From positions 2,632,501-2,696,500 of the forward strand of contig NZ_CP133784.1 in assembly GCF_034353875.1 (NCBI RefSeq): a stretch of DNA of 64,000 nucleotides. Reading direction: 5' to 3'. The stretch comes from Pseudomonas sp. MH9.2. GTDB taxonomy: Bacteria > Pseudomonadota > Gammaproteobacteria > Pseudomonadales > Pseudomonadaceae. The position numbers and the translations under genes were made by a program. Below the pieces are notes generated by a model. The model saw only the letters and a program-made list of their open reading frames with translations. It was not told where the DNA came from and did not search any database. This document shows, one piece after another, positions 1-11,478 of this stretch (within the stretch, counting starts at the first letter, position 1; the number at the start of each line of letters is the position of its first letter).

Positions 1-1067
1 TCCCGAGCAACCGCGGAGTTCTTGACCAAGCCTGCTTTATTAAGGACCGCCGCGATTGGCATGTCGTCAGTGGCCGCAAGACTGATCTCTGGCAAGTCAT
101 CAGGCAGGTCGCCGTCTTTCATGCGGTTGCCCGCCGAACGATGCGCAGTTGCCGCTGCCTCTTCGCCATGGAATCGGGCAACGATCTCTTCAGCCAGCTT
201 GATTTTGATATCTCGCGGATTCGCGCCCGCAGCGACATCAGCCTTGAAGCCATTGATCTCCTCCATAGAGAGGAAGCTCAGCAACTCGAAGTAGCGCCAC
301 ATCAAGGCATCAGGGATTGAAACCAGCTTGCCGTACATAATGCCCGGCGCTTCCTGAATCCCTACATAGTTACCCAGGGATTTGGACATCTTCTTCACGC
401 CATCCAGACCTTCTAATAAAGGCATGGTGAGAATGCACTGAGCTTCTTGCCCATAGGCGCGCTGCAGTTCGCGCCCCATCAGAAGGTTGAACTTCTGATC
501 GGTACCGCCCAGTTCGACATCGGCACGCAACGCGACTGAATCGTAGCCCTGCACCAATGGGTACATGAATTCATGAATGGCGATCGGCTGATTGGTCGAG
601 TAGCGCTTATGAAAGTCATCGCGCTCCAGCATCCGCGCCACTGTGTATTGTGACGACAGGCGAATAAAGTCAGCCGAACTCATTTGATCCATCCAGGTGG
701 AGTTGAACGCCACCTCGGTCTTGGCCGGATCAAGAATCTTGAAAACCTGGGTTTTATAGGTCTCCGCGTTAGCCAGAACCTGTTCGCGCGTCAGCGGAGG
801 CCGCGTCGCACTTTTACCACTAGGATCGCCAATCATGCCGGTGAAGTCGCCAATCAGGAAAATGACCTGATGACCAAGCTCCTGAAACTGACGCAGCTTA
901 TTAATAAGCACGGTATGACCCAAGTGCAGATCCGGGGCCGTAGGGTCAAACCCGGCCTTGATACGCAATGGCTGACCACGCTTAAGCTTTTCGACCAATT
1001 CGGACTCGACCAGGAGTTCATCCGCACCGCGCTTGATCAGCGCTAGCTGCTCTTCAACCGACTTCAT
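1..1067 (-). CDS. tyrS: Tyrosine--tRNA ligase (partial, cut by the left edge)
   Basis: Charges tRNA-Tyr with tyrosine in the cytoplasm. About 355 N-terminal residues are present of the roughly 400 usual for this TyrS/TyrZ form; the end of the C-terminal RNA-binding part lies outside the window. Both class I signatures are visible: HLGH at residues 48-51 and KMSKS at 226-230. The start is the ATG on the minus strand at 1067, giving an N-terminus [14 protein letters not shown] typical of pseudomonads. It is divergent from the M23 peptidase gene, with about 210 bases between them for both promoters. Confidence 0.95.
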   Translation of the reverse strand, partial: MKSVEEQLALIKRGADELLVESELVEKLKRGQPLRIKAGFDPTAPDLHLGHTVLINKLRQFQELGHQVIFLIGDFTGMIGDPSGKSATRPPLTREQVLANAETYKTQVFKILDPAKTEVAFNSTWMDQMSSADFIRLSSQYTVARMLERDDFHKRYSTNQPIAIHEFMYPLVQGYDSVALRADVELGGTDQKFNLLMGRELQRAYGQEAQCILTMPLLEGLDGVKKMSKSLGNYVGIQEAPGIMYGKLVSIPDALMWRYFELLSFLSMEEINGFKADVAAGANPRDIKIKLAEEIVARFHGEEAAATAHRSAGNRMKDGDLPDDLPEISLAATDDMPIAAVLNKAGLVKNSAVAR

Positions 1068-1277
1068 AACAGCCCCGTAATGGCTCATCTAAATGGGACC
1101 CAACCATACAAGATCAGGGCCCGATTACAAGTTTTTGCCCCGCACTCTCCGCCGAATCAGAGACTGATGCGTTCGTAGGGTTGCTTCGAGCATGATTTGG
1201 TTATATTTTATACAGTTATTTCTTCATCATCATGTCATTCATCTTTTCCAATTCATCTTTTCAAAGTCAAATTACCT

Positions 1278-2708
1278 ATGATCGACACACCGCCCAAGGC
1301 GCCTCCGCTTTATCCGAAGAGCCACCTGCTCGCTGCAAGCGGCATCGCCGCCCTGCTGAGCCTGGCGCTTCTGGTCTTCCCGTCCAGCGACGTTGAAGCC
1401 AAAAAAACCACCCTGAACCTTGATCTGGAAAGACCTGCAGATCAACTGACACAAGAACAAGACGCTTCAGAACCGATTCAGGCCACACCCGACGTCACTG
1501 CATCGCCATTTGCGCAGATCGAAAGTGGCGCTGACGACACTCAGGAAACGGCCACTGCACAACCTGTGAAGGCAGAGCCTGCCCCCACAATTGTTGCCAA
1601 GAACCCGACTCACAAAGAAGTTGTCGTCTCCAGGGGCGACACCTTATCGACCCTGTTTGAGAAAGTAGGTCTTCCTGCTGCAGCCGTGCATGAAGTACTG
1701 GCCAGCGACAAACAAGCCAAGCAATTCAGCCAGCTTAAGCACGGGCAGATTCTACAGTTCGAGCTATCCCCTCAAGGTCAGCTCAAACAACTGCACAGCA
1801 AGGTCAGCGACCTGGAAAGCATCAGCTTGTCCAAGTCCGACAAAGGCTATGCATTCAGCCGGGAAATCACCAAGCCGAACATACGCACTGCGTATGTTCA
1901 TGGGGTTATCAACAGCTCGCTTTCCCAATCGGCTCAACGCGCAGGCCTGTCCCACAGTATGACCATGGACATGGCCAGTGTTTTTGGCTACGACATCGAC
2001 TTCGCTCAGGATATTCGCCAGGGCGACGAGTTCGATGTGATCTACGAACAGAAAGTCATCAACGGTAAAACCATCAGCACCGGCAACATCCTGTCAGCGC
2101 GCTTTACCAACCGAGGCAAAACGTACACTGCCGTTCGCTACACCAACAAGCAAGGCAACAGCAGCTACTACACTGCTGACGGCAACAGCATGCGCAAGGC
2201 CTTCATCCGCACCCCGGTAGACTTTGCCCGCATCAGCTCGATGTTCTCCATGGGCCGCAAACACCCGATTCTGAATAAGATCCGCGCCCACAAAGGCGTC
2301 GATTACGCAGCGCCTCGCGGCACACCGATCAAAGCAACCGGTGATGGCAAGGTTCTATTGGCGGGTCGTCGTGGCGGCTACGGCAACACCGTAGTCATTA
2401 AGCATGGCAACACCTACCAAACCCTGTACGGGCATATGCAGGGTTTTGCCAAAGGCATACAAACCGGCAGCAATGTGAGGCAAGGCCAGGTCATCGGCTA
2501 TATCGGCACAACCGGACTCTCGACCGGACCGCACTTGCACTATGAGTTCCAGGTCAATGGTGTCCATGTCGACCCACTGGGCCAGAAATTGCCAATGGCC
2601 GATCCAATCGCCAAAGCTGAAAAACAGCGTTTCATGCAACAAAGCCAGCCGCTAATGGCCCGCATGGACCAAGAGAAATCCACCCTGCTCGCTTCGAACA
2701 AGCGCTAA
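1278..2708 (+). CDS. M23 family murein DD-endopeptidase, membrane-anchored
   Basis: Predicted zinc metallopeptidase that cuts peptidoglycan cross-links in the periplasm (476 aa). A hydrophobic segment near residues 18-34 (LLAASGIAALLSLALLVF) anchors the N-terminus. A LysM/OapA-like segment follows (VVVSRGDTLSTLFEKVGL, about residue 117). The LytM/M23 domain is at the C-terminus with the zinc motifs HKGVD and HLHYEF. The frame is open upstream to 1197, but the ATG at 1278 gives the usual N-terminus of the pseudomonad family and the upstream part looks untranslated. The anmK start lies 3 bases after the stop, so the two are probably co-transcribed and both act on cell-wall turnover. Confidence 0.9.
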   Translation: MIDTPPKAPPLYPKSHLLAASGIAALLSLALLVFPSSDVEAKKTTLNLDLERPADQLTQEQDASEPIQATPDVTASPFAQIESGADDTQETATAQPVKAEPAPTIVAKNPTHKEVVVSRGDTLSTLFEKVGLPAAAVHEVLASDKQAKQFSQLKHGQILQFELSPQGQLKQLHSKVSDLESISLSKSDKGYAFSREITKPNIRTAYVHGVINSSLSQSAQRAGLSHSMTMDMASVFGYDIDFAQDIRQGDEFDVIYEQKVINGKTISTGNILSARFTNRGKTYTAVRYTNKQGNSSYYTADGNSMRKAFIRTPVDFARISSMFSMGRKHPILNKIRAHKGVDYAAPRGTPIKATGDGKVLLAGRRGGYGNTVVIKHGNTYQTLYGHMQGFAKGIQTGSNVRQGQVIGYIGTTGLSTGPHLHYEFQVNGVHVDPLGQKLPMADPIAKAEKQRFMQQSQPLMARMDQEKSTLLASNKR

Positions 2709-3815
<1,107 letters not shown>

Positions 3816-3827
3816 CGCACACAGCAA

Positions 3828-3851
3828 AACGCCGCACATAAGCGCGGCGTT
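3828..3851. terminator. Bidirectional intrinsic terminator between anmK and erpA
   Basis: Perfect 8-bp stem AACGCCGC / GCGGCGTT with an 8-base loop. It lies between the convergent stops of anmK (3815) and erpA (3871) with A/T at the arm ends on both strands, so it can serve both genes. Confidence 0.75.
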
Positions 3852-3870
3852 CTCTGACCAGCAAGCCAAA

Positions 3871-4221
3871 TCAGACCGAGAATGACGAGCCGCAGCCACA
3901 TGTGGTGGACGCATTCGGGTTCTTGATCACAAAGCGCGATCCTTCCAGCCCTTCCTGATAATCCACTTCTGCACCTGCCAGGTACTGGAAGCTCATCGGG
4001 TCGACAACCAGGCTGACACCCTCACGCTCGACGATGGTGTCGTCATCCGCCACGTCTTCATCGAAAGTGAAGCCGTACTGAAAACCTGAACAGCCGCCAC
4101 CTGTCACAAATACGCGCAGTTTCAGGCGATCATTGCCCTCTTCATCGACCAGAGTCTTCACCTTGTGCGCTGCACCGTGAGTGAATACCAATGCCGTAGG
4201 GGTGAAGGTTTCGACGCTCAT
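3871..4221 (-). CDS. erpA: Iron-sulfur cluster insertion protein ErpA
   Basis: A-type carrier that delivers Fe-S clusters to apo-proteins, including isoprenoid synthesis enzymes. Length 116 aa, as expected. The three conserved cysteines are present: one in [11 protein letters not shown] and two in the C-terminal TTCGCGSSF. The start ATG at 4221 gives [13 protein letters not shown]. It is transcribed in the same direction as argC, 83 bases downstream of the argC stop, and may be co-transcribed with it. Confidence 0.96.
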   Translation of the reverse strand: MSVETFTPTALVFTHGAAHKVKTLVDEEGNDRLKLRVFVTGGGCSGFQYGFTFDEDVADDDTIVEREGVSLVVDPMSFQYLAGAEVDYQEGLEGSRFVIKNPNASTTCGCGSSFSV

Positions 4222-4304
4222 GCTGAATATCTCCCGGCGCTATATGCCGTCATAATGCGTAATGACTGGCATTATCCGCTTGACCTAGTAAATTGGTCAA
4301 CTAA

Positions 4305-5339
4305 TCAAGGCAGCATACCGGCATGGGAAAGGCCCAAACGCTCGTCCAGACCGAACAGAATATTCATATTCTGTACCGCTTGGCCTGATGCGCCCTTGAC
4401 CAGATTGTCGATGACCGACAACACCACCACAAGATCGCCGCCTTGCGGACGATGCACGGCAATTCGACAAACGTTAGCGCCACGTACACTACGTGTTTCC
4501 GGATGGCTGCCAGCTGGCATCACATCGACGAACGGCTCATCGGCATAGCGTTTTTCGAAGAGCTCCTGCAAATCCACGGACTTATCCAGCACCGTGGCGT
4601 AGAGCGTCGAGTGAATGCCCCGAATCATCGGCGTCAGGTGTGGAACGAAGGTCAAGCCGACATCTCCGCCTGAGGCACGCCGCAGACCCTGCCTGATTTC
4701 AGGCAGGTGACGATGGCCTTTGACCGCGTACGCCTTAAAGCTTTCGCTGGTTTCAGAGTACAGCGAGCCGACACTGGCACCGCGCCCTGCACCACTGACG
4801 CCTGATTTACAGTCGGCGATCAACCGAGAGGTGTCAGCCAGGCCAGCTTCGAGCAACGGCAGAAAGCCCAGCTGTGTCGCGGTAGGGTAGCAACCGGGCA
4901 CGGCAATCAGGCGCGCTTGCTTGATCTGCTCGCGATTGACCTCGGGCAGCCCGTAGACCGCCTCCTTAAGCAATTCAGGTGCGCCGTGCGGCTGACCGTA
5001 CCATTTAGCCCACTCGTCTGCGTCCTGCAGGCGGAAGTCTGCCGACAAGTCGATGACCTTGGTCCCGGCGTTCAACAGTTCGCCTGCCAACGCATGAGCA
5101 ACACCATGCGGGGTGGCAAAGAACACCACATCGCAGGCACCCAGTGCTGCGATGTCTGGCACGCTGAAAGCCAGGCCATCGTAATGGCCTCGCAGGTTAG
5201 GGTACATATCGGCCACGGCCAGCCCTGCTTCGGAGCGAGAAGTGATGACCACCACCTCGGCTTGCGGATGCTGTGCCAACAGACGCAGCAGCTCGACCCC
5301 GGTGTAACCCGTGCCGCCGACGATACCGACCTTGACCAT
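4305..5339 (-). CDS. argC: N-acetyl-gamma-glutamyl-phosphate reductase
   Basis: Third step of arginine synthesis: NADPH-dependent reduction of N-acetylglutamyl phosphate to the semialdehyde. Length 344 aa, the usual size of the type 1 enzyme. The N-terminal dinucleotide loop GGTGYTG and the catalytic cysteine in [10 protein letters not shown] are visible. It is divergent from hemJ, with about 135 bases between the two starts. Confidence 0.96.
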   Translation of the reverse strand: MVKVGIVGGTGYTGVELLRLLAQHPQAEVVVITSRSEAGLAVADMYPNLRGHYDGLAFSVPDIAALGACDVVFFATPHGVAHALAGELLNAGTKVIDLSADFRLQDADEWAKWYGQPHGAPELLKEAVYGLPEVNREQIKQARLIAVPGCYPTATQLGFLPLLEAGLADTSRLIADCKSGVSGAGRGASVGSLYSETSESFKAYAVKGHRHLPEIRQGLRRASGGDVGLTFVPHLTPMIRGIHSTLYATVLDKSVDLQELFEKRYADEPFVDVMPAGSHPETRSVRGANVCRIAVHRPQGGDLVVVLSVIDNLVKGASGQAVQNMNILFGLDERLGLSHAGMLP

Positions 5340-5475
5340 AAATCTGCCCCTTCAACGAACCTAGTGGAAAACCATTGATAATATGGGCGTATGGCCTGAG
5401 GAACAACCGCGAACGTGACGTATGGCGGGTCATACCACTACTATTTGGCCACCGTGAACTTGGGAATAACCAAAA

Positions 5476-5904
5476 ATGCTTTTTCTATGGCTCAAAGCCC
5501 TCCACATCGTCTCGATGGTCTGCTGGTTTGCAGGTCTGTTTTATCTGCCGAGACTGTTCGTTTATCACTCAATGAGCGAGGACGTCGCGAGCCGGGAACG
5601 TTTCTGCATCATGGAGCGCAAGTTGTACCGAGGCATCATGGGGCCCGCAATGATTGCCACACTGGCGTTCGGGATCTGGCTGATCAGCCTCAACCCCAGC
5701 GGTTATTTCAGCCAGGCCTGGATGCACGCCAAGCTGACGTTGGTGGTTCTGCTAATTGGCTATCACCATGTCTGCGGCGCGCAAGTCAAACGCTTCGCGC
5801 GTGGCGAGAAGGGTCGCAGCCACGTCTACTATCGCTGGTTCAATGAAATTCCTGTATTGATCTTGCTGGCTATCGTCATTTTGGTTGTGGTCAAACCGTT
5901 CTAA
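5476..5904 (+). CDS. hemJ: Protoporphyrinogen IX oxidase HemJ
   Basis: Small integral membrane enzyme that oxidises protoporphyrinogen IX to protoporphyrin IX in haem synthesis, replacing HemG/HemY. Length 142 aa with about four hydrophobic segments. The N-terminal WLKALHIVSMVCWFAGLFYL carries the conserved histidine of the first helix. The last residues are hydrophobic and end in VVVKPF. The ribosome site is weak (GGGA about 14 bases upstream). The next gene starts 29 bases after the stop. Confidence 0.88.
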   Translation: MLFLWLKALHIVSMVCWFAGLFYLPRLFVYHSMSEDVASRERFCIMERKLYRGIMGPAMIATLAFGIWLISLNPSGYFSQAWMHAKLTLVVLLIGYHHVCGAQVKRFARGEKGRSHVYYRWFNEIPVLILLAIVILVVVKPF

Positions 5905-5933
5905 TCAATAGCTGAATGCGTGGAGTAATGCTC

Positions 5934-6902
5934 ATGTCACTGCCCGCCTTGCTTGAACAGTCCTTGCGTCTGCCCCTCGTGGCCGCACCGATGTTTCTGA
6001 TCTCCAATCCGCAATTGGTTCTGGCGTGCTGCCGCAATGGAGTGGTCGGGAGTTTTCCGGCACTTAACCAGCGCGAGAGCAGTGGTTTCAAAGCCTGGCT
6101 AGAGGAAATCGAAGTCGGGCTGGCAGCGCTTGTGAATCCGGCGCCCTACGCAGTCAACCTGATAGTGCACAACAGCAACCCACGTTTGCAGGCTGATCTG
6201 GCCATCTGCATCGAGCATAAAGTACCCATCGTGATCACCAGCCTCGGCGCCGTTAAGGAGCTGGTCGATGCGGTGCATGATTACGGTGGTTTGGTGTTTC
6301 ATGACGTGACCACTCGCCGCCATGCGGAAAAAGCAGCAGAAGCCGGCGTAGACGGTCTGATCGCCGTCGCGGCTGGCGCCGGGGGGCATGCCGGAACCTG
6401 GAGTCCTTTTTCGCTAATTGCCGAGATCCGCCAGTTCTTCGATAAAACCTTGTTGCTGGCGGGCTGTTTAAACCACGGTCACGAGATTCTTGCCGCGCAG
6501 TTGCTTGGCGCGGACCTGGCCTACTTCGGTACACGCTTTATCGCAACCCGTGAGAGCCATGCCCCGGAGGCTTACAAAGAGATGCTGCTGACCTCCAAAG
6601 CCGCCGATATCGTCCATACCGCTGCGGTCTCCGGCGTGCCTGCCAGCTTCATGCGCAAAAGTCTGGAGAATGCAGGTTTTGACCTCGCGGCTCTGCAAGG
6701 CAAGGGTGAAGTCGACTTCGGCTCGAAGCTCAAACCCATCAGCGATGAAGCAAAAGCCTGGAAAACCGTATGGTCCGCTGGGCAAGGCGTTGGTGATATT
6801 GACGATATGCCCAGCGTCGACGAACTGATTGCGCGCCTGGATGCTGAATACCGTAAGGCGCAAACACGCTCAGCAGACCTGGCCAGACGCTGGCCGCACT
6901 GA
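5934..6902 (+). CDS. Nitronate monooxygenase / 2-nitropropane dioxygenase family
   Basis: Predicted FMN-dependent (beta/alpha)8-barrel oxidase that detoxifies alkyl nitronates such as propionate 3-nitronate; 322 aa. The family motif GAGGHAGTWSPF, with the catalytic-type histidine and phosphate-binding glycines, is visible near residue 150. I chose ATG 5934 because GGAGT lies 7-8 bases upstream; an in-frame ATG at 5916 has no such site. It follows hemJ closely and may be read with it. Substrate is inferred from the family only. Confidence 0.85.
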   Translation: MSLPALLEQSLRLPLVAAPMFLISNPQLVLACCRNGVVGSFPALNQRESSGFKAWLEEIEVGLAALVNPAPYAVNLIVHNSNPRLQADLAICIEHKVPIVITSLGAVKELVDAVHDYGGLVFHDVTTRRHAEKAAEAGVDGLIAVAAGAGGHAGTWSPFSLIAEIRQFFDKTLLLAGCLNHGHEILAAQLLGADLAYFGTRFIATRESHAPEAYKEMLLTSKAADIVHTAAVSGVPASFMRKSLENAGFDLAALQGKGEVDFGSKLKPISDEAKAWKTVWSAGQGVGDIDDMPSVDELIARLDAEYRKAQTRSADLARRWPH

Positions 6903-6989
6903 TTGCCCGCCAGCGGCCGCCTTTTCGGCCATTTTCAGGCTCAGCTGCGTTAGCCATAACTCTGTTTTACCCAGACAAGGAAGCCAAGC

Positions 6990-7886
6990 ATGGCCGAAAC
7001 CCACTTCAAAATTGTCTTCGAAGGGAAGCTGCGCACTGGCGTCGACATCGAGACCGCCAAACTGAATATGGCTGGCCTGTTCAAACGTGAACTATCAGCT
7101 GTCGAAAGACTGTTCAACGGCCAGCCCGTTGCGCTCAAGCGCGGGTTGTCGCAAGAGCAAGCCCTGCACTACCTGAGCGTATTGAATGATGCTGGCGTCG
7201 AAGCCCGGATCGAAGCGGATCCCGCTATCAGTTTGAGTCTGGAAGAGATCGACGAGCCCAAACCGTATAGAGCGCCTGAAGCACCATCGCACGGAGCATC
7301 GCCTTATGCTCCACCACGGGCTCAGGTGGGGGCCGCATGGCCAGCGTTTGGCGAACTTAAAGTGTTCACCGTTCAAGGCCGGATAGGTCGTTTACGCTAT
7401 CTGGCCTGGACGCTGGTGCTCATGGTCGCCATCCTTGCCGTTACCGGCCTGTGCGCAGCGGTCCTGACCCGCTCACTGGTGGGCGGTGGATTGCTCATTG
7501 CCATCGCAGGGATCGGCTTTTTTATCGTCAGTGTGCAGATCGGCGTGCAGCGGCTGCACGATGTCGGCTGGTCCGGCTGGCTGTTGCTGATCAATCTCGT
7601 GCCGTTCGTAGGCAGCCTGTTTCCGATCCTGATGATGGTCATCCCGGGCAATACCGGCGCCAACCAGTACGGAGCCCCGCAACCTCCAAACACCAAGGCG
7701 GTAAAAGTCCTGGCCTCTTTGTGGCTCGCGATTATCGCCATCCTGATGATCGGCGCTTTCGTCGGAGGCATCTCCACGTTCGAAAGTGAGGTGCAAACCA
7801 CCGCCAGCGAGTATGAAAATATCCTGCCTTACGACGATGATAACGACAGCGATACCGCGCAACCCGCCGACAGCCAGCGTCTGTAG
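6990..7886 (+). CDS. DUF805 family membrane protein with extra N-terminal domain
   Basis: 298 aa. Residues 1-80 are a soluble region (ETHFKIVFEGKLRTGVDIE) of the kind found in front of DUF805 in pseudomonads. Residues about 125-270 form the DUF805 membrane part with four to five hydrophobic segments and the conserved GRIGRLRYLAWTL and QRLHDVGWSGW motifs. The last 30 residues are acidic and Asp-rich. AAGGA lies 8 bases before the ATG. No enzymatic function is known for this family. Confidence 0.85.
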   Translation: MAETHFKIVFEGKLRTGVDIETAKLNMAGLFKRELSAVERLFNGQPVALKRGLSQEQALHYLSVLNDAGVEARIEADPAISLSLEEIDEPKPYRAPEAPSHGASPYAPPRAQVGAAWPAFGELKVFTVQGRIGRLRYLAWTLVLMVAILAVTGLCAAVLTRSLVGGGLLIAIAGIGFFIVSVQIGVQRLHDVGWSGWLLLINLVPFVGSLFPILMMVIPGNTGANQYGAPQPPNTKAVKVLASLWLAIIAILMIGAFVGGISTFESEVQTTASEYENILPYDDDNDSDTAQPADSQRL

Positions 7887-7964
7887 ACTATAAAGATGAA
7901 TAACGCGCCCGCTTGAGCCCGACGCACACTGCCGTGGCTCGCGGTCGCTGCCTGGAGAATGTGC

Positions 7965-8753
7965 ATGACCCGTTACGCTCTGATCACTGGTGCCTCCAGC
8001 GGCATCGGCCTGGCCATGGCCGAAGCCTTGGCGCGCCGTGGTCGCAGCCTGATTCTGGTGGCCCGTCAACGGGACCTGCTGGAAAGCATTGCCATTGAGT
8101 TGAACCAGCGTTTTGGTGTCGAGGTCCTGTTTCGAGGCTGCGACCTGGGGGAGCCGCTACGTCTTTCCGGCTTCTTGCTGGAACTTGAAGAAGGCGAACG
8201 ACAGATTGATTTGCTGGTGAACTGCGCAGGCATCGGTACCTGCGGACCGTTTCTGGCCCAGGATTGGGGCCAGGAACAAGACTTGATCGAACTGAACATA
8301 CTGGCGCTCACCCGCCTGTGTCATGCCCTCGGCAATACCATGGCGGTCCAGGGTGGCGGGCAGATACTCAATGTTGCCTCGGTAGCGGCCTTCAAGCCTG
8401 GTCCATGGATGAGCAGCTATCACGCCAGCAAGGCCTATGTGCTGCACTTTTCCGAAGGGCTGCGTGAGGAACTGAAAAAAACCGGTGTAAAAATTTCAGT
8501 CCTTTGCCCTGGCCCGACCCGCACCGAGTTTTTCCGTAATGCACATTTGGAAGTCGGCAAGCTGGAACACAGTAAAAGGATGATGAGCCCAGAGGAAGTC
8601 GCGCTTCATACAGTGCGAGCACTGGCGAAAAATCGCGCAGTGATCATTCCCGGCTGGCGCAATAAGCTGTTGGCGTTTACCCCGCGTCTAGGTCCGCGCT
8701 GGCTGACCCGGAAAATATCCGGCGCGATCAACAAGACGTACTGCCCGCGCTAA
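7965..8753 (+). CDS. Short-chain dehydrogenase/reductase
   Basis: Cytoplasmic NAD(P)-dependent oxidoreductase of the classical SDR type, 262 aa. Visible motifs: cofactor loop TGASSGIG near the start, NCAG at about residue 85, and the catalytic YHASK. The C-terminus has a basic region GWRNKLLAFTPRLGPRW seen in SDRs that act on lipophilic substrates. GGAGA lies 6 bases before the ATG at 7965; the in-frame ATG two codons earlier overlaps that site. Substrate unknown. Confidence 0.9.
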   Translation: MTRYALITGASSGIGLAMAEALARRGRSLILVARQRDLLESIAIELNQRFGVEVLFRGCDLGEPLRLSGFLLELEEGERQIDLLVNCAGIGTCGPFLAQDWGQEQDLIELNILALTRLCHALGNTMAVQGGGQILNVASVAAFKPGPWMSSYHASKAYVLHFSEGLREELKKTGVKISVLCPGPTRTEFFRNAHLEVGKLEHSKRMMSPEEVALHTVRALAKNRAVIIPGWRNKLLAFTPRLGPRWLTRKISGAINKTYCPR

Positions 8754-8810
8754 AGAACTGGGCGTGGCCCCCGCCCCTCAGTACACTCAAGCACTTATCA
8801 AAACGGAGAA

Positions 8811-9155
8811 ATGGTTGTGGAGACTCTGTTCACCAAGATCATCAACAGAGAGATACCGGCAAAAATCATCTACGAAGATGATCAGGTGCTGGCCTTTCAC
8901 GATATTGCCCCGCAAGCGCCGGTGCATTTTCTGGTCATTCCGAAAAAAGCGATCCGCACGCTTAACGACGTGACCGAAGATGACAAAGGGCTGCTCGGTC
9001 ATGTCCTGTTCACTGCGCAACGTCTGGCCAAAGAACTGGGCTGCGACGACGGCTTCCGGGTGGTCATGAACTGCAATGAGCTAGGCGGACAGACCGTCTA
9101 TCACATTCACATGCACGTACTGGGTCAGCGTCAGATGCATTGGCCGCCAGGCTGA
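8811..9155 (+). CDS. HIT family nucleotide-binding hydrolase (HinT type)
   Basis: Histidine-triad purine nucleoside phosphoramidase, 114 aa, full length for HinT. The triad is at the C-terminus in HIHMHVLGQRQMHWPPG; ETLFTKIINREIPAKI is the typical N-terminus. A ribosome site (GGAGA) lies 3-8 bases before ATG 8811; GTG 8817 is an alternative start. A stem with arms GCCCGC / GCGGGC follows the gene (about 9178-9211) and may limit read-through to coq7. Confidence 0.93.
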   Translation: MVVETLFTKIINREIPAKIIYEDDQVLAFHDIAPQAPVHFLVIPKKAIRTLNDVTEDDKGLLGHVLFTAQRLAKELGCDDGFRVVMNCNELGGQTVYHIHMHVLGQRQMHWPPG

Positions 9156-9279
9156 TTCAACGTTTCAACGACTTACGCCCGCTGAGATTGCCGGTGCAAA
9201 CCCGGCGGGCTGATCCATCTCAAGCCGCGCCCGACTGATTCGGGTAAACTGGCCGCCGTGGATTTATCCGGAGGTGCCC

Positions 9280-9927
9280 ATGGCTACCGAACGTCACTAC
9301 TCCCCTGTTGACCGTCTTTTATTGCAAGCCGATGCTGCGATGCGCACGCTGCTGCCTTTCAGCGTGCAACCGTATCGACCATCACCCGCCATTGTTCAGT
9401 CCGAAACCAAGATGAGCGACGTCGATACCCGGCACGTTGCGGGCCTGATGCGCATCAACCATACCGGCGAGGTCTGCGCGCAAGCGCTGTATCAGGGCCA
9501 GGCGCTGACCGCCAAGTTACCGAAAGTGCGGGCAGCTATGGAACACGCTGCCGAAGAAGAGATTGACCATCTGGTCTGGTGCGAACAGCGCATCCGCCAA
9601 TTGGGTAGCCACACCAGTGTGCTCAACCCACTGTTCTACGGTATTTCCTTCGGGATCGGTGCCGCTGCTGGCATGATCAGTGATCGGGTCAGCCTCGGTT
9701 TTGTGGCCGCGACCGAAGATCAAGTTTGCAAGCACCTGAACGATCATTTGCAGCAGCTGCCCGCCGAAGACGAAAAGTCCCGGGCCATTCTCGAGCAAAT
9801 GCGCATCGATGAAGAACGCCACGCCGAAAGCGCGCTGGATGCTGGCGGATTTCGTTTTCCGGCACCGATCAAATTCGGCATGAGTCTGCTGGCCAAGGTC
9901 ATGACCCAAAGCACGTATCGGATATAA
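9280..9927 (+). CDS. coq7: 3-demethoxyubiquinol 3-hydroxylase (ubiquinone synthesis)
   Basis: Membrane-associated di-iron hydroxylase of the penultimate step of ubiquinone synthesis; 215 aa. The di-iron ligands sit in the duplicated helices: [24 protein letters not shown] and [16 protein letters not shown] lies four bases before ATG 9280, which decides this start over the in-frame GTG two codons upstream. The gene is convergent with speD and both end at the same hairpin. Confidence 0.95.
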   Translation: MATERHYSPVDRLLLQADAAMRTLLPFSVQPYRPSPAIVQSETKMSDVDTRHVAGLMRINHTGEVCAQALYQGQALTAKLPKVRAAMEHAAEEEIDHLVWCEQRIRQLGSHTSVLNPLFYGISFGIGAAAGMISDRVSLGFVAATEDQVCKHLNDHLQQLPAEDEKSRAILEQMRIDEERHAESALDAGGFRFPAPIKFGMSLLAKVMTQSTYRI

Positions 9928-9951
9928 CCGCCGCGCCATGACGGCAGACAC

Positions 9952-9981
9952 AAGAAAGGCGCCTCGATGGGCGCCTTTCTT
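9952..9981. terminator. Bidirectional intrinsic terminator between coq7 and speD
   Basis: Perfect 12-bp inverted repeat AAGAAAGGCGCC / GGCGCCTTTCTT with a 6-base loop, placed between the convergent stops at 9927 and 10008. The arms supply a T-rich run on either strand. Confidence 0.85.
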
Positions 9982-10007
9982 CTTTGTACTGACGAATCCG
10001 GTAAATC

Positions 10008-10802
10008 TTAAACGTTGACGTTGCGTCCGTAGAAGATTTCCAGCATTTCGTGCTTCACGCGCTCGGTGACCTGATCACGCTGTTCGGTCGACAAGTCGCT
10101 GGTCGCATCACCGAACAGGTAGTCATCCAATTCGAAGTTCTTGAGCAGCATCTTGGTGTGGAACAGGTTCTCCTGGTAAACGTTCACGTCGGTCATCTGG
10201 TAACCGGCGCGCGTGTCTACAGAGAGGTAATTCTGGATCGAGTTTATCTCGTGATCGATGAAGTGTTTTTTACCTTCAACGTCACGGGTGAAACCACGCA
10301 CGCGATAGTCGACGGTGACGATGTCGGAATCGAACTGGTGGATCAGGTAGTTGAGCGCCTTAAGCGGTGAAATCACCCCACAGGTCGACACATCGATGTC
10401 CACACGGAATGTCGCGATGCCATCGACCGGGTGAATTTCTGGGTAGGTGTGCACCGTGATGTGGCTCTTGTCGAGATGCGCCAGGATGGTCTCTGGCAGC
10501 GGCCCCGGGGACTCTTCGATCTGGCTGTCGGTAGGCGTCACCGGCTGCTCGGAGATCAGAATGGTCACACTAGCACCTTGCGGGTCATAATCCTGACGAG
10601 CGATGTTCAGGATATTGGCGCCAATGATATCGACAACCTCGGTGAGGATCTGCGTCAGGCGTTCGGCGTCGTACTCGTGATTGATGTACTCGACGTAAGC
10701 TTGCTGGTCCTGCGGAGTTTCCGCATAGCAGATGTCATAGATGTTGAAGCTCAAGGTCTTTGTCAGGTTATTGAACCCGTGGAGCTTGAGTTTGCTTTTC
10801 AC
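10008..10802 (-). CDS. speD: S-adenosylmethionine decarboxylase proenzyme
   Basis: Makes decarboxylated S-adenosylmethionine for spermidine synthesis. The precursor self-cleaves; the pyruvoyl serine is in [16 protein letters not shown]. The frame is open to 10847, but the GTG at 10802 gives the family N-terminus (M)[14 protein letters not shown] and a 264-aa product, the usual size in pseudomonads of this longer SpeD class; a weak GAGAG lies about 11 bases before it. About 250 bases of non-coding sequence separate it from the OsmC gene; I see no gene or clear element there beyond the speD leader. Confidence 0.94.
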   Translation of the reverse strand: MKSKLKLHGFNNLTKTLSFNIYDICYAETPQDQQAYVEYINHEYDAERLTQILTEVVDIIGANILNIARQDYDPQGASVTILISEQPVTPTDSQIEESPGPLPETILAHLDKSHITVHTYPEIHPVDGIATFRVDIDVSTCGVISPLKALNYLIHQFDSDIVTVDYRVRGFTRDVEGKKHFIDHEINSIQNYLSVDTRAGYQMTDVNVYQENLFHTKMLLKNFELDDYLFGDATSDLSTEQRDQVTERVKHEMLEIFYGRNVNV

Positions 10803-11055
10803 CGTTAATAACTCTCTATATATGTGCGGCCCGGGCCGCGTGATCAAGCATGCCCGTCAGATGAGGCCGGCTCATCTGCGTAGGACGGTTAACACCTCTT
10901 CGCGGTGGCGATTTTGGTTGTCCGTTCGGGGGCGACTATAGCCTTGGTACAGCGGGTCGCACCCTGAAAAAGTGGCGCATTATGCCGACGTCGGCGCCTG
11001 TCGGCTAGCGGGTATCGCCAAGTGTGCGCCGCTTTTGTGAAAGTTGAGTGTCGTT

Positions 11056-11478
11056 TCAGCCCAGTTCGATGATTTCATAGTCATGGGTAATTTCCACACC
11101 GGCATTACCGAGCATGATAGAGGCCGAACAATACTTCTCGGCAGACAGCTCGATGGCGCGTTTGACCTGAGCCTCTTTCAAGCCTCGGCCCTTGACCAAG
11201 AAGTGCAGATGGATCTTGGTGAATACCTTCGGATCTTCGCTCGCGCGTTCGGCTTCCAGAAACGCCTCGCAGCTTTCTACCGGCTGACGGGACTTCTTCA
11301 GGATACTGACCACGTCGAAGTTACTGCAACCGCCCAAGCCGAGCAGGAGCATTTCCATAGGACGCACGCCCAGATTGCGACCGCCGCTTTCCGGCGGGCC
11401 GTCCATTACCACCACATGACCGCTACCGGATTCACCGAGGAACATGGCTTCGCCAGCCCATTGGATGCGTGCCTTCAT
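11056..11478 (-). CDS. OsmC family protein
   Basis: 140 aa. Related to the OsmC/Ohr thiol peroxidase fold. The N-terminus is MKARIQWAGEAMFLGES; a single cysteine is seen in the family motif GLGGCSNFDVVSIL, and RPMEMLLLGLGGC is the redox-active helix. The second cysteine of Ohr/OsmC (VCPYS-like) has no evident counterpart, so peroxidase activity is uncertain; VESCEAF carries another Cys. ATG 11478 has GGAGT 8 bases upstream; the open frame to 11520 has no such site. Divergent from vfr. Confidence 0.88.
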   Translation of the reverse strand: MKARIQWAGEAMFLGESGSGHVVVMDGPPESGGRNLGVRPMEMLLLGLGGCSNFDVVSILKKSRQPVESCEAFLEAERASEDPKVFTKIHLHFLVKGRGLKEAQVKRAIELSAEKYCSASIMLGNAGVEITHDYEIIELG